A stretch of 64,000 bases of DNA from Bacteroidales bacterium 6E (lineage in GTDB: Bacteria; Bacteroidota; Bacteroidia; Bacteroidales; Prolixibacteraceae), in NCBI GenBank assembly GCA_001270045.2, contig DF970668.1, forward strand, positions 186,001 through 250,000, written 5' to 3'. Shown here one piece after another: positions 44,158 through 52,927 of this stretch. Made by a program: the position numbers and the translations under genes. How positions within the stretch are numbered: the first letter of the stretch is position 1; every line of letters starts with the position of its first letter. The notes beneath the pieces were generated by a model. The model was not told where the DNA came from. It was given only the letters and a program-made list of their open reading frames with translations, and searched no databases.

Positions 44158-45723
44158 TCATTCGTTATTTTTAACCACCTGGGGCCGGGTCACTTCAGTA
44201 TTTTTCAGTTTCATGAGTTCCCCTGTGAGTGCCTCCACCCTCTCAGGATGGTCTCCTGCCAGGTTCTGCCACTCCTCAGGGTCGTTCCTGAGGTCGTAGA
44301 GCTGTGGGATGGTATCGTGTCCCAGCTCAATGTTGACCTGCGGGTTGTAGCGCGAGTGCCTCGACGGGGGTATCAGCTTCCAGTGGTCGCGGATCAGGGA
44401 GACCTGGTTGGTGGCCGACTGCACCATGACATATTCGCGTCCCTGGTCCGATTTTCCCAGCCAGGTATCCGACGAATCAAACGTATCGGGAGCCGCATCG
44501 TCGGGAACAGGATTGCCGGTGATCTTCGACATGACCCCGAAGAAGTCGATCTGGCTGACCGCCGCTTCAGATACGCCCGGCTTCACCTTCGAGGGCCAGC
44601 GAACCACAAACGGCACGCGGGTTCCGGCCTCAAAGGCACTGTACTTTCCGCCTCTGTATATACCTGCGGGACGATGATCACCCAGTCGGGTGACAGCCTC
44701 ATCCTGGTAGCCGTCGTCGACCACCGGACCGTTGTCGCTCGACAGGATCACCAGCGTATTTTCTGACAGTCCAAGCCTGTCGAGAGTTTCCAGTATTTGT
44801 CCGACCGACCAGTCGAATTCCACGATGCAATCACCACGCGGTCCCATGTCGGTCGCACCCACGAACCGGGGATGGGGCGTGCGCGGGACATGGATATCGT
44901 GTGCCCCGAAATAGAGGAAGAAGGGTTTCCCGATTTTCTCAGGAAGGTTGTTCTCAATGAAATTCACCGCCTTCAGGGTGATGGAATCAGCAATGTTTTC
45001 ATCCACCCACCAGGCCGACTTCCCTCCGCGCATATAGCCGATGCGGCTGATACCGTTGACGATGGCCATATCGTGTCCATGGCTGGGATGCATCTTTAGG
45101 AGTTCGGGATGGGTACTGCCAAGTGGTTCCCCTTCAAAGGGCGTGGTATAGCTCACCTCTATCGGATCGTTGGGATCGAGGTTCTCGATATAGCCGTCTT
45201 CGATAAGCACGCAGGGCGTCCGATCACCTGTGGCGGCCATGATATAGGAATAGTCAAAACCAATCTCCGATGGTCCGGGGGTGATCAATCCATTCCAGTT
45301 CTGGCTGTTGAACTCCCCCTCGCCCAGCCCGAGGTGCCATTTCCCTACCACACCTGTGTTGTAGCCGGCATCCTTCATCAGGTCGGCAACGGTATACTGA
45401 TCCTTGCGGATGATCATGGGCGCATCGCCCCGGGCCACACCCGTATCGTTCCTCCTGAAGGGATACTGGCCGGTCAGAAGGCCGTAGCGCGAAGGCGTGC
45501 ATGTTGCGGCACAGGCATAGGCCGAGGTAAACCTTACCCCTTCGGCAGCCAGCCGGTCGACATTGGGAGTCTTCACTGCCGTGGCGCCATAACAGCCCAG
45601 GTCACCATAGCCGATGTCATCAGCATATATTACAACCACGTTGGGGGGTGTTTCCATTTTCGACTGGCAGCCCACACTAATCAATGCCAGGGATGACACC
45701 GGAATTAAATAGATATTTTTCAT
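44158..45723 (-). CDS. Arylsulfatase-type sulfatase (S1 family) lipoprotein
   Basis: 521 residues from the ATG at 45723, with a lipobox (LISVGCQSK, Cys19). The formylglycine site is CTPSR with Cys75, followed by the LLTG of the S1 signature; the metal-site Asp pair is in IYADDIGYGD, and SSDNGP gives further ligands. It removes sulfate esters from a glycan and needs an anaerobic-type maturase (anSME), which is not in the window. Cotranscription with GH95 points to a sulfated fucose-containing glycan, for instance a fucoidan or mucin-type substrate. The S1 subfamily cannot be decided from motifs alone. Confidence 0.92.
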   Translation of the reverse strand: MKNIYLIPVSSLALISVGCQSKMETPPNVVVIYADDIGYGDLGCYGATAVKTPNVDRLAAEGVRFTSAYACAATCTPSRYGLLTGQYPFRRNDTGVARGDAPMIIRKDQYTVADLMKDAGYNTGVVGKWHLGLGEGEFNSQNWNGLITPGPSEIGFDYSYIMAATGDRTPCVLIEDGYIENLDPNDPIEVSYTTPFEGEPLGSTHPELLKMHPSHGHDMAIVNGISRIGYMRGGKSAWWVDENIADSITLKAVNFIENNLPEKIGKPFFLYFGAHDIHVPRTPHPRFVGATDMGPRGDCIVEFDWSVGQILETLDRLGLSENTLVILSSDNGPVVDDGYQDEAVTRLGDHRPAGIYRGGKYSAFEAGTRVPFVVRWPSKVKPGVSEAAVSQIDFFGVMSKITGNPVPDDAAPDTFDSSDTWLGKSDQGREYVMVQSATNQVSLIRDHWKLIPPSRHSRYNPQVNIELGHDTIPQLYDLRNDPEEWQNLAGDHPERVEALTGELMKLKNTEVTRPQVVKNNE

Positions 45724-45756
45724 TTTCACAATATTTTCCTTCAACATAACTTCTTA

Positions 45757-45785
45757 CAGGTTGCTGACCGCAGGTCAGCGACCTG
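45757..45785. repeat. Intergenic palindrome 1 of a cluster
   Basis: CAGGTTGCTGACC (45757-45769) and GGTCAGCGACCTG (45773-45785) form a stem with one mismatch and a 3-base loop. First of several stem-loops packed between the sulfatase start and the end of the next gene. Confidence 0.7.
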
Positions 45786-45797
45786 CCCTTTCTTCAA

Positions 45798-45836
45798 GAT
45801 TTTTGCAGGATTGCCGACGGCAATCCTGCAAAAATC
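45798..45836. repeat. Intergenic palindrome 2, perfect 18-bp arms
   Basis: GATTTTTGCAGGATTGCC (45798-45815), loop GAC, then the exact reverse complement (45819-45836). The A/T ends give a T-run on both strands, so it could also act as a bidirectional terminator. It is the longest perfect dyad in the window. Confidence 0.8.
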
Positions 45837-45847
45837 AAGGTTGGGCG

Positions 45848-45870
45848 CAGCAGTGGCCTTGCCACTACTG
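45848..45870. repeat. Intergenic palindrome 3
   Basis: CAGCAGTGGC (45848-45857) and GCCACTACTG (45861-45870), one mismatch, loop CTT. A small TTATGG-CA-CCATAA hairpin follows at 45885-45898. The GTGGC/GCCAC core is shared with palindrome 4. Confidence 0.6.
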
Positions 45871-45909
45871 GCATTCCTAGTCACTTATGGCACCATAAAC
45901 AATGGCAGG

Positions 45910-45932
45910 CATTGGTGGCAATGCCACCAATG
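45910..45932. repeat. Intergenic palindrome 4, perfect 10-bp arms
   Basis: CATTGGTGGC (45910-45919), loop AAT, GCCACCAATG (45923-45932). It ends 9 bases from the stop codon of the isomerase-like gene on the minus strand. There is no T-run, so it may protect the mRNA 3' end or be a REP-like element. Confidence 0.65.
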
Positions 45933-45940
45933 TCACCTTC

Positions 45941-46822
45941 CTACATGGGTGGCAGATACTTCAGCAACCACTCCTTGCTGATCTTGATGGCCTCACGGCC
46001 CGAGGATTCGATGCCATACCAGCCCCTGAAACCGGCGTCGTGCGCCATTTTGATCATTTGGGCGGTCAGCTCCTCGGTGGGCTGGTTCCTGAACGACATA
46101 CCCCCCGAATAGGGCAGGGTTTTTTCGAGATACCCCACATTATCGAAATCGCCACCCGGCTGTCTCCAGTCGGGAAGCACACCCATATAACGGCTGTTGA
46201 CCTCCTTCATCAGCGACACCATCCAGTCGGCATCATTGGAAACGCCGCCGTGATTTTCGATCAGCACATTGATGCCAGCCGGAATCGCATAGTCCAGCAA
46301 CAGGTTACAGGTTTCGGCCGACCACTTCAGGGCTTCCTGCTTGTCGACTTCCCGTGGGCCGATGCAATTGATGCGGATCGAATGGCAACCCAGGTATTGG
46401 GCGGCATCGATCCATTTCCGGTGGTTGATGGCGAACTGCTTCCTCCCTTCAAGGGTAGGCGAACAGGCATCTCCTTCGGCATCGCACATGATCAGCACAC
46501 AGGTAACGCCCTGGTTTTCGGCATTGCGCTTCAGCGTGTTGAGATAATTCATGGTGGTGGGACCTTCGAACAGGGTATTGACAAACTCGATCCCGCTGAT
46601 GCCAAAATCCTCCTTGGCGATCCGGGGGAAGTCTAGGGTTTTCCATTTGCCCTGCCGTACCTCATCCACCAGTGACCATTGTGCCAGCGAGATCCCGTTT
46701 TTCCGGATCCTCAGGTTGTCGGCCGAGGCCGTGGTGGGCATCAGCAAAGAGGGAGCCATGAAACCGGCGGCTCCCAGTGCCAGTGATTTTTCGATAAATC
46801 CGCGTCTTGATGTATTAGCCAT
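45941..46822 (-). CDS. Tat-exported TIM-barrel sugar isomerase/epimerase
   Basis: 293 residues. The leader SRRGFIEKSLALG... is a twin-arginine signal ending near TTASA. The mature TIM barrel has likely metal ligands in NVLIENHGG, LPDWRQPGG, and the C-terminal GIESSGRE; the second of these positions reads LPDW rather than the LDTGN seen in the 26272 paralogue, so the metal site may differ. It begins 12 bases after the Gfo/Idh/MocA gene stops, forming the second oxidoreductase-isomerase pair. The reaction is unknown. Confidence 0.87.
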   Translation of the reverse strand: MANTSRRGFIEKSLALGAAGFMAPSLLMPTTASADNLRIRKNGISLAQWSLVDEVRQGKWKTLDFPRIAKEDFGISGIEFVNTLFEGPTTMNYLNTLKRNAENQGVTCVLIMCDAEGDACSPTLEGRKQFAINHRKWIDAAQYLGCHSIRINCIGPREVDKQEALKWSAETCNLLLDYAIPAGINVLIENHGGVSNDADWMVSLMKEVNSRYMGVLPDWRQPGGDFDNVGYLEKTLPYSGGMSFRNQPTEELTAQMIKMAHDAGFRGWYGIESSGREAIKISKEWLLKYLPPM

Positions 46823-46834
46823 AGTTGTATTGTT

Positions 46835-48346
46835 TTAGATTTCCCATCCTTTTCGATATTCCGACCGGGTCAGGTATTGGTCGGCATTGCCCGGCGAGGT
46901 GACTTTCATGGATGCCGCGTCGTAGTGTATCTTGGTGCCGGCCCGCAGAGCCACCATGGCCAGCAGGAGCGTTTCGTTCACCACGCCGGCGCTGAGGAGA
47001 TTACCCGGCGACTGCTTCCTTTCGAGGATGGCCTTGATCCAGGTGTCGGTGCCATCGGCCTGTGTCACTGCCGGAGCCTTGTCGGTGCCGGTAAAAGATT
47101 GCATGGCCGCCTTTGGGATGATCCTCGGATTTTCGCAACGGAATCCGGCCATGATCTTGCCCTTGTCGCCCACGAACATCATTCCCTCACTGTCGAGGAT
47201 CTGTCCGTCGGCTTCCATTTCGGGCGGGTTATGGGGCTTGATGCCACCATCGTACCAGAACAGGTCGAGCGGGGCGCCTGTCCCGATCTGGTCGAACTTC
47301 CACCTGAAGACCGACGACCATGGGAAGGCCACCTTGTTGACCACCTGGGTCTGGGCCCAGTTGTCGTCGGTGGTGCGGGTCACCGTAGCATAGGCCTCGG
47401 CCGAAACCGGGGGCTTGTCGATGCCAAAGGTGGTAAAGAGCGGCCACAGGCTGTATACGCCCATGTCGGCCACACTGCCTGCGCCAAAGTCGAACCAGCC
47501 CCTGAACACCGTGTGGGTGTAATTCGGGTGGTACAGACGATCGGGCCACGGCCCCAGCCACAGTTGCCAGTCCATGCCCTTAGGGATGGGCGGCTGCTCG
47601 GTGAAATAGCTTTGCCATTGCTGCCATACCGGGCGGTACGACCAGTTATGGACCTCCCTGAGGGTTCCGATGGCACCCGCGTCTATCCATTGCTTCACCT
47701 GGGCGTAGCGTTCATTGCTGCTCCAGGCCAGCAGGTGTGTGGTGAGTTCGGGGTGCTGCCTGGCCATGTCGAGCGTGGCCCTGGTCTCGCGGATCCGGTT
47801 CCCGATGGGTTTGTGCATGACCACATCCTTGCCCTTTTTCATGGCGGCGATGGCAAGTGTGGGATAGAGATGGTCGGGCACGATGATTTTCACCGCATCG
47901 ATGTTCTGTTCCTTCTCGAGCATCTCGCGGAAGTCGGCATAGGCCGTACAACCATTGTATCCGGCATTTCCGGTTTTCCGGGCATAATATTTATTCACGA
48001 AATCGTGTCCGCAATCCCGTCCTGCCGTAATGGAAGTACCCTCATACCAGCGGCTGTCGCCAATCATCTCACGGATCTGCCTGCGCAGACCGGCGTCGGG
48101 CGACCATGCCCTGTAGAAGACAGGTTCCTTGTTGGGGTCGGCGATGGAGGTAATTTGTACCCGCTCGTCGGTGATGAGACGGGTCAGTTCGTTCAGCTGC
48201 TGGGTACCGGACCCAATCAGCGCCAGGTTGATTTTGTCACTGGGGGCGACAAACCCGGGTCCCCCAAGCACATGTCGGGGAACCACGGTCACGGCCAATG
48301 CGGCTGCAGCCATTCCTGCAAACTCACGACGGTTCATGTTTTTCAT
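46835..48346 (-). CDS. Tat-exported Gfo/Idh/MocA-family protein with atypical motifs
   Basis: 503 residues with an NRREFAGMAAAALAV leader. It aligns with the exported Gfo/Idh/MocA group of Bacteroidota (DWQLWLGP, FRGWFDFGAGSVADMGVYSLWP), but the glycine-rich loop reads LIGSGTQQLN, not GxGxxG, and the usual EKP is HKPIGNR. The lysine is therefore kept while the NAD-loop has changed. A large insertion of family-typical WYEGTSITAGRDCGHDFV type follows the first strand. It may still bind NAD(P) tightly or may have another role. The gene runs directly into the isomerase gene (12 bases). Confidence 0.85.
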   Translation of the reverse strand: MKNMNRREFAGMAAAALAVTVVPRHVLGGPGFVAPSDKINLALIGSGTQQLNELTRLITDERVQITSIADPNKEPVFYRAWSPDAGLRRQIREMIGDSRWYEGTSITAGRDCGHDFVNKYYARKTGNAGYNGCTAYADFREMLEKEQNIDAVKIIVPDHLYPTLAIAAMKKGKDVVMHKPIGNRIRETRATLDMARQHPELTTHLLAWSSNERYAQVKQWIDAGAIGTLREVHNWSYRPVWQQWQSYFTEQPPIPKGMDWQLWLGPWPDRLYHPNYTHTVFRGWFDFGAGSVADMGVYSLWPLFTTFGIDKPPVSAEAYATVTRTTDDNWAQTQVVNKVAFPWSSVFRWKFDQIGTGAPLDLFWYDGGIKPHNPPEMEADGQILDSEGMMFVGDKGKIMAGFRCENPRIIPKAAMQSFTGTDKAPAVTQADGTDTWIKAILERKQSPGNLLSAGVVNETLLLAMVALRAGTKIHYDAASMKVTSPGNADQYLTRSEYRKGWEI

Positions 48347-48431
48347 GGTTGTTTAGTGATTTAGTTTTGCGAAACACAATTTCCTTATACTCCGATTGTG
48401 TCTGTCAGGTTATAGCCGAAACCAATAATTT

Positions 48432-49856
48432 TCAGAGGCTTGCATGTTTCCTGCAAACGACAAGGCCATACCAGGCGATAACCGCAAAGGCAATCAGGGG
48501 CACCCAGTAGGCCAGTTTGATGCTGCCGGCCTGGTCCGAGACGATTCCCTGTATCTGGGTGAGCACGGCAGCGCCCGCAATGGCCATGACCATCCCGGCA
48601 CCACCGATCTTGGTGTCCTCTTTCAACCCCCGTATGCCGAGGGCATAAATGGTGGGGAACATGAGCGACATGCATCCCGAAATGCCCACCAGGGCATAGA
48701 TACCGGCCAGTCCGTTGTTGTAGATCGCGACGAGCGACAGGATAACGGCCAGGATGGCAAATCCCGACAACAGGTGACGGGGTTTGATGAACCGCATGAG
48801 CGCGGTACTCAGGAAACGGCCGAATACAAACAACACCAGCGACATGATGTAATAGGTGGCCCCGGCCTGTTCGGCCGTGCGGGGCAGCAATACATCCAAT
48901 CCCAGCCAGTCGACTACCCGGTAGAAACCACCGGCCACCGGTTCAACCGACCTCAGGGCGGCAATCACCTGTTCCGAAGTGGGATTTTCGCCAAGGGCAG
49001 CCACGATCCCGTCGAGGTTGAGCTGCTGCATCACGTAACGGATGATGAAAGACCATACCGCAATCTGCGCCCCCACATAAAAGAACTGGGCCACGACGCC
49101 CCAGACGTAGTTCTTGTTTTTAAACAGCCTGCGAAAGGTCCCCCTGAAATCGAGGCGCTTGTCCTCCTCCTTCAGGTTGGGCATCCGGGTCAGCCAGATC
49201 ATGGCCAGCAGGAATACCATCACCAACCCGACGGTCATATACGTTGTGGTGACCGCATTCAGCTCATTTCCCTGTATGCGGGTCAGTTCTTCGGCAGTCA
49301 GGGCAGCACGCTCTGCCGCACCCATGGTGTTCAGTTGCGAGAGGATGAAAATCTGGCTGATCACCACGCCCGTGATAGCCCCGAAGGGATTGAACGACTG
49401 CGCGAAATTGAGCCTTCGGGTGGCGGTTTCCTCCGGTCCAATGGCGCAGACATAGGAGTTGGCCGAGGTTTCGAGCACGGAAAGCCCGGCAAACAACACC
49501 ACGATGGCCAGCAGGAACATCATGAACCCGATTCCGACGTTACTCTCCGACATCATCATGGCCGGATAGAAGAGAAAGGCACCTGAGGCATAGAGCGACA
49601 AGCCCAGCAACACGCCCGACTTATACGAAAAACGCTTGATGAACAACGCCCCGGGCAAGGCAAAAAAACCATAGCCCAGCAGGTAACACGCCACCTGTAT
49701 CCAGGCCGTCTTCGAGTCGGTCAGGCTCATGATCCGCTTGAAGGCGGCCAGCATGGTGTCGGTGAGGTTATTGGGTACCGCCCAGGCAAAGAAGAGGGAG
49801 GTCAGTAGGATAAAGGGCCATACTATGCCCTTCGGGATCATCGGTTGCTTTTCCAT
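48432..49856 (-). CDS. FucP-type sugar:proton symporter (MFS)
   Basis: 474 residues, 12 membrane helices. It belongs to the FHS/FucP subgroup of MFS sugar transporters: WPFILLTSLFFAWAVPNNLTD at the first helix, GYGFFALPGALFIKRFSYK, LETSANSYVCAIGPEE and FNPFGAITGV. L-fucose is the classical substrate; Bacteroidota members also move glucose, galactose or other deoxysugars. A GH95 fucosidase in the same stretch favours L-fucose. No FucI/FucK genes are present in the window. It follows DUF6786 by 29 bases. Confidence 0.9.
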   Translation of the reverse strand: MEKQPMIPKGIVWPFILLTSLFFAWAVPNNLTDTMLAAFKRIMSLTDSKTAWIQVACYLLGYGFFALPGALFIKRFSYKSGVLLGLSLYASGAFLFYPAMMMSESNVGIGFMMFLLAIVVLFAGLSVLETSANSYVCAIGPEETATRRLNFAQSFNPFGAITGVVISQIFILSQLNTMGAAERAALTAEELTRIQGNELNAVTTTYMTVGLVMVFLLAMIWLTRMPNLKEEDKRLDFRGTFRRLFKNKNYVWGVVAQFFYVGAQIAVWSFIIRYVMQQLNLDGIVAALGENPTSEQVIAALRSVEPVAGGFYRVVDWLGLDVLLPRTAEQAGATYYIMSLVLFVFGRFLSTALMRFIKPRHLLSGFAILAVILSLVAIYNNGLAGIYALVGISGCMSLMFPTIYALGIRGLKEDTKIGGAGMVMAIAGAAVLTQIQGIVSDQAGSIKLAYWVPLIAFAVIAWYGLVVCRKHASL

Positions 49857-49885
49857 AGGATCGGAACGGTTTCAACAGGTTTATA

Positions 49886-51142
49886 TCAGAATACGGAAGT
49901 TATCTCGTCGAGGGGGAGGTGGAACAGCTGCTGTGTAATGGCCGACAGTGCCGCGGGATCACCCGAAATGTGGAATACCCGCTGGATGTGGGTCGTTTCT
50001 TCGCCGGGCGACAGCAATGCCGCGGGCGACGAACTCTCGATCTCGTAGAAGGGCCCCATCACCTTGCCGTCGTCGGCCGGACCGTCATTGTACGAGTTGA
50101 CCACATCGCCGTCGAGAGGGTCGGATTGCGCGCCCCACTGGGAGTTGACATATCGGGCAGGCGCCTCGGGCAATGTATACCACACGATGGTCAGCAGCTG
50201 GCTGCCGGCATCATAGCTTCCGCTAAGCGGAAGGGCACGTGAAGGGGGAATCCCGATCTTGCTGCGGTGCTTTCCGTCGATGTTGAAGAAAAGCACGCTG
50301 TCGCGCACCACCAGCCGTTCGGCAGGAACCTTCCCGAAGTAGTCGTCTTTCACCACCTTGCCCAGCTCCGCTTCGGATCCGGGACGGAAAGGGATGAACA
50401 CCACCCCCGTCTCGGAGGGTTGGAACATACAGAGCAGCCAGATGGAGAGGAAGCCGTTTTCGGGGTTCCACGACTGCTCTCCTGTATTGCGAAGGGTATT
50501 GACGGTCTCGAACGCCACGAAACGAAGGGCAGGATCCAGGGAGATACCCAGCATCCCTTCCGCCGAATTGCGGTGGAGTAGATTGACCGTCCGGTCGATC
50601 CCGACCGACAATATCGTGCCTGAAGCGTTGGTAATGTCAAAGGATTTTTGGAAAGTGGCAAATTCATCCGACTTCGACGTCAGTTCGAAGGGTTCGGTAT
50701 CGATTTCGGCAGGAACCCGCCAGTTGGCAAACACCTGTTCGGCACCCTGATCGAAATAGATCGAAAAGGGTCCACCCTCAGGCCCCAGCCAGAAGCGTTC
50801 CTCTCCGCCATAGGCATTGAACTGCGCACTCTTTTCACCCGAAGCGATGAAATTGTAGTTGAGCCAACCATGGCTTTTGCCCAGCCATCCGTCCGACGAC
50901 GAAGTCATCACCCGGCCTTGCAGTCCGGGTGCCACCAGCACCCTGGCCGAGGAGTCGGCCGACACAAGTTCGAAGGTTTCAATGCCATGCTGCTTCAGGA
51001 ACATCACATCCGAAGCATAACTTCCCTCGGGAGGGACACCGGCATCCTTTTGCGAACGCGAACCGGGCGCGCACGAATGGAAAGCGGCCACCACTGCCAT
51101 CAGTAGCAGGCCTGACCGGAAAGAACTGGTTTTATTCATCAT
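49886..51142 (-). CDS. DUF6786 family lipoprotein
   Basis: 418 residues with a lipobox (FHSCAPG, Cys24). The mature part is beta-rich (FELVSADSSARVLVAPGLQGRVMTSSSDG, YGGEERFWLGPEGG), resembling the DUF6786 family found in Bacteroidota sugar loci. The fold looks like galactose mutarotase-type sandwiches, but I see no established catalytic pair, so function is unknown. It sits between GH109-type protein and FucP-type transporter, with 29 bases to the latter, which suggests a role in handling the sugar before import. Confidence 0.75.
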   Translation of the reverse strand: MMNKTSSFRSGLLLMAVVAAFHSCAPGSRSQKDAGVPPEGSYASDVMFLKQHGIETFELVSADSSARVLVAPGLQGRVMTSSSDGWLGKSHGWLNYNFIASGEKSAQFNAYGGEERFWLGPEGGPFSIYFDQGAEQVFANWRVPAEIDTEPFELTSKSDEFATFQKSFDITNASGTILSVGIDRTVNLLHRNSAEGMLGISLDPALRFVAFETVNTLRNTGEQSWNPENGFLSIWLLCMFQPSETGVVFIPFRPGSEAELGKVVKDDYFGKVPAERLVVRDSVLFFNIDGKHRSKIGIPPSRALPLSGSYDAGSQLLTIVWYTLPEAPARYVNSQWGAQSDPLDGDVVNSYNDGPADDGKVMGPFYEIESSSPAALLSPGEETTHIQRVFHISGDPAALSAITQQLFHLPLDEITSVF

Positions 51143-51173
51143 GGTTACAAAGTTTCATTGGTTTGGATTTTCA

Positions 51174-51250
51174 CGCTTCCGGAAGCGCGGAAAACCTGCA
51201 CGTCAGCCGACATTGCCGCTTTTGGGGTGGCTTCCGTGAACACGGGAAGC
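51174..51250. repeat. Two palindromes between the GH109-type and DUF6786 genes
   Basis: CGCTTCCGGAAGCG (51174-51187) is a perfect 14-bp dyad, and GCTTCCGTG...CACGGGAAGC (51230-51250) is a stem with a single bulge. Both share the CTTCC/GGAAG core. The second lies 7 bases after the GH109-type stop codon on the minus strand. No T-run follows either. Confidence 0.5.
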
Positions 51251-51257
51251 GGGAATG

Positions 51258-52697
51258 TCAGACACCCAGCTGGTTGACGCTGGCCTTGGCCGATATTACG
51301 CCAGTGGTACCGCCACCTTTCAGTGTCAGTTCAACCGGGGCATTTGTTTTCCATGCTCCACAGGTGAAGTCGGGGACCTCAACCGACGAGGAACGGTTTT
51401 CGATCGATTCGCGGCTCAATGGGGCGATAACGCTCCACAAGGCTGCGTCGTAAACATCCTGGTCGAGGGGAAGCCCGTTTCTCAGGCAATCCACCAGGCG
51501 CCAGTCCATCATGAAGTCCATGCCGCCATGGCCTCCGATTTCACGTGCCATTTCACCGACAACCTGCACGATCTCGGGCGTATATTGCTCCCTGAGGGCT
51601 TTCATCTCGTCTTCGCCAAACCAGCCATGACCGGTGGCAATCCGCTCGGGAGAGGGGTATTTCTGGGCATACGCCTTGGTACCGCTCACGGTATGGAGTC
51701 GGGAGTATGGACGTGGGGAGGTCACGTCGTGCTGCACCATGATCGTGCGGCCCTTATGGGTGCGGATCAGTGTGGTGTTCATGTTGCCCCGGTATGTCTT
51801 GCCTGCAAATTCGGTGAAGAAGGTATCTTCAGCCGCCAGCTTTTCAGCCAGCGGAGCCATCATGAAGTCGGCCGACTGCATCGAGGTTAGGTATTCCATC
51901 TGGTCGCCACGGTTGACATCCATGATCTGGCAAATGGGGCCCAGTCCATGTGTCGGATAAAGGTTCCCGTTTTTCAGGTTTTCGCGGAGCCTCCACATGT
52001 CTGAATATGTCTCCTTGTTGAAATTCATGTTGAGCAGGTCGTGGATGTATGCCCCTTCGCCATGGATGATTTCGCCAAAGAATCCCTGGCGGGCCATGTT
52101 GAGGGTCAACAATTCGAAGAAGTCGTAGCAGCAGTTTTCGAGCATCATGCAGTGCTTTTTGGTCCGCTCCGAAGTCTCGACCAGCTGCCAGGCTTCCTCC
52201 ACGGTGAGGGCCGCAGGCACCTCGGTGGCGGCATGAACGTCGTTTTCCATGGCATACACCGCCATGGGGGTATGGAGTGCCCAGGGGGTACAGATATAAA
52301 GCAGGTCAATCTCCCCGCTATCCACCATGGCTTTCCAGGCATCTTCCGAATCCGAGTAACCCTTGGCTGCGGGAAGGCCCTGTTTCTCCAGGATTTTCTG
52401 TGCATTGTCGACCCTTGCCGGATCCTTGTCGCAAAGGCCGGCAATCACCACGCCCTCGATATGCGAAAAGCGCTCAACGGCACCCGGACCGCGATTCCCG
52501 AGACCGACAAAACCCACCCTGACGGTTTCCAGCTTCGGTGCGGCATACCCGCTCATGTTGAAAAGCTGTGTACGCTGGATGGCGCTGGAGGCCGACTGCC
52601 CCTTCTGGTCCAGGTTGGTGCAGGCTGCCAGTCCGGTTCCCAACAATCCGGCCCCTATGAAACTGCTCTTCAAAAAATCCCTTCTGTTCGTGCTCAT
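51258..52697 (-). CDS. GH109-type protein, probable alpha-N-acetylgalactosaminidase
   Basis: 479 residues with a Tat-type lipoprotein leader (NRRDFLK..., GLAAC). The fold is Gfo/Idh/MocA (VGFVGLGNRGPG for NAD). The features that separate GH109 from ordinary oxidoreductases are present: EVPAALTVEEAWQL, the MLENCCYDFFELLTL stretch and the EGAYIHDLLN segment with its catalytic histidine/tyrosine region. GH109 enzymes cleave alpha-GalNAc by an NAD-dependent oxidation-elimination-reduction cycle with bound cofactor. Not all GH109-like proteins have this activity. It follows the RhaA gene on the same strand after 230 bases. Confidence 0.85.
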   Translation of the reverse strand: MSTNRRDFLKSSFIGAGLLGTGLAACTNLDQKGQSASSAIQRTQLFNMSGYAAPKLETVRVGFVGLGNRGPGAVERFSHIEGVVIAGLCDKDPARVDNAQKILEKQGLPAAKGYSDSEDAWKAMVDSGEIDLLYICTPWALHTPMAVYAMENDVHAATEVPAALTVEEAWQLVETSERTKKHCMMLENCCYDFFELLTLNMARQGFFGEIIHGEGAYIHDLLNMNFNKETYSDMWRLRENLKNGNLYPTHGLGPICQIMDVNRGDQMEYLTSMQSADFMMAPLAEKLAAEDTFFTEFAGKTYRGNMNTTLIRTHKGRTIMVQHDVTSPRPYSRLHTVSGTKAYAQKYPSPERIATGHGWFGEDEMKALREQYTPEIVQVVGEMAREIGGHGGMDFMMDWRLVDCLRNGLPLDQDVYDAALWSVIAPLSRESIENRSSSVEVPDFTCGAWKTNAPVELTLKGGGTTGVISAKASVNQLGV

Positions 52698-52927
52698 GAT
52701 GCTATTTTTTTGGTTCGTTATTCAATTTCCCGCGGCCAGTCGCGACTCCCGCCATGGGTTTTGCTTCGGGCAAGGGTGGAAAGGCCGTTAATGGCCAATC
52801 AACCTGCAATTTGCGAAAAAATGACATTCGTTTTTCATTCCATGTCCCTGAAAACCGAAATTTTTAAAAAATTAAAAAAGTTGGCAGGAATTAAGAAAAT
52901 ATCTCACCCGTTTTTTTGCACCCCTTA
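52698..52927. other. Gap upstream of the GH109-type gene
   Basis: 230 bases without a gene between rhaA and the GH109-type gene. It is AT-rich in its right half (runs of A and T around 52860-52900) and probably holds the GH109-type promoter, but no TAnnTTTG box is convincing and no terminator hairpin follows rhaA. Confidence 0.4.

Noticed and set aside
46877-48364. 495-codon open frame antisense to the Gfo/Idh/MocA gene
   Set aside because: Opposite strand encodes a clear Tat-type protein; this frame only reflects codon bias.
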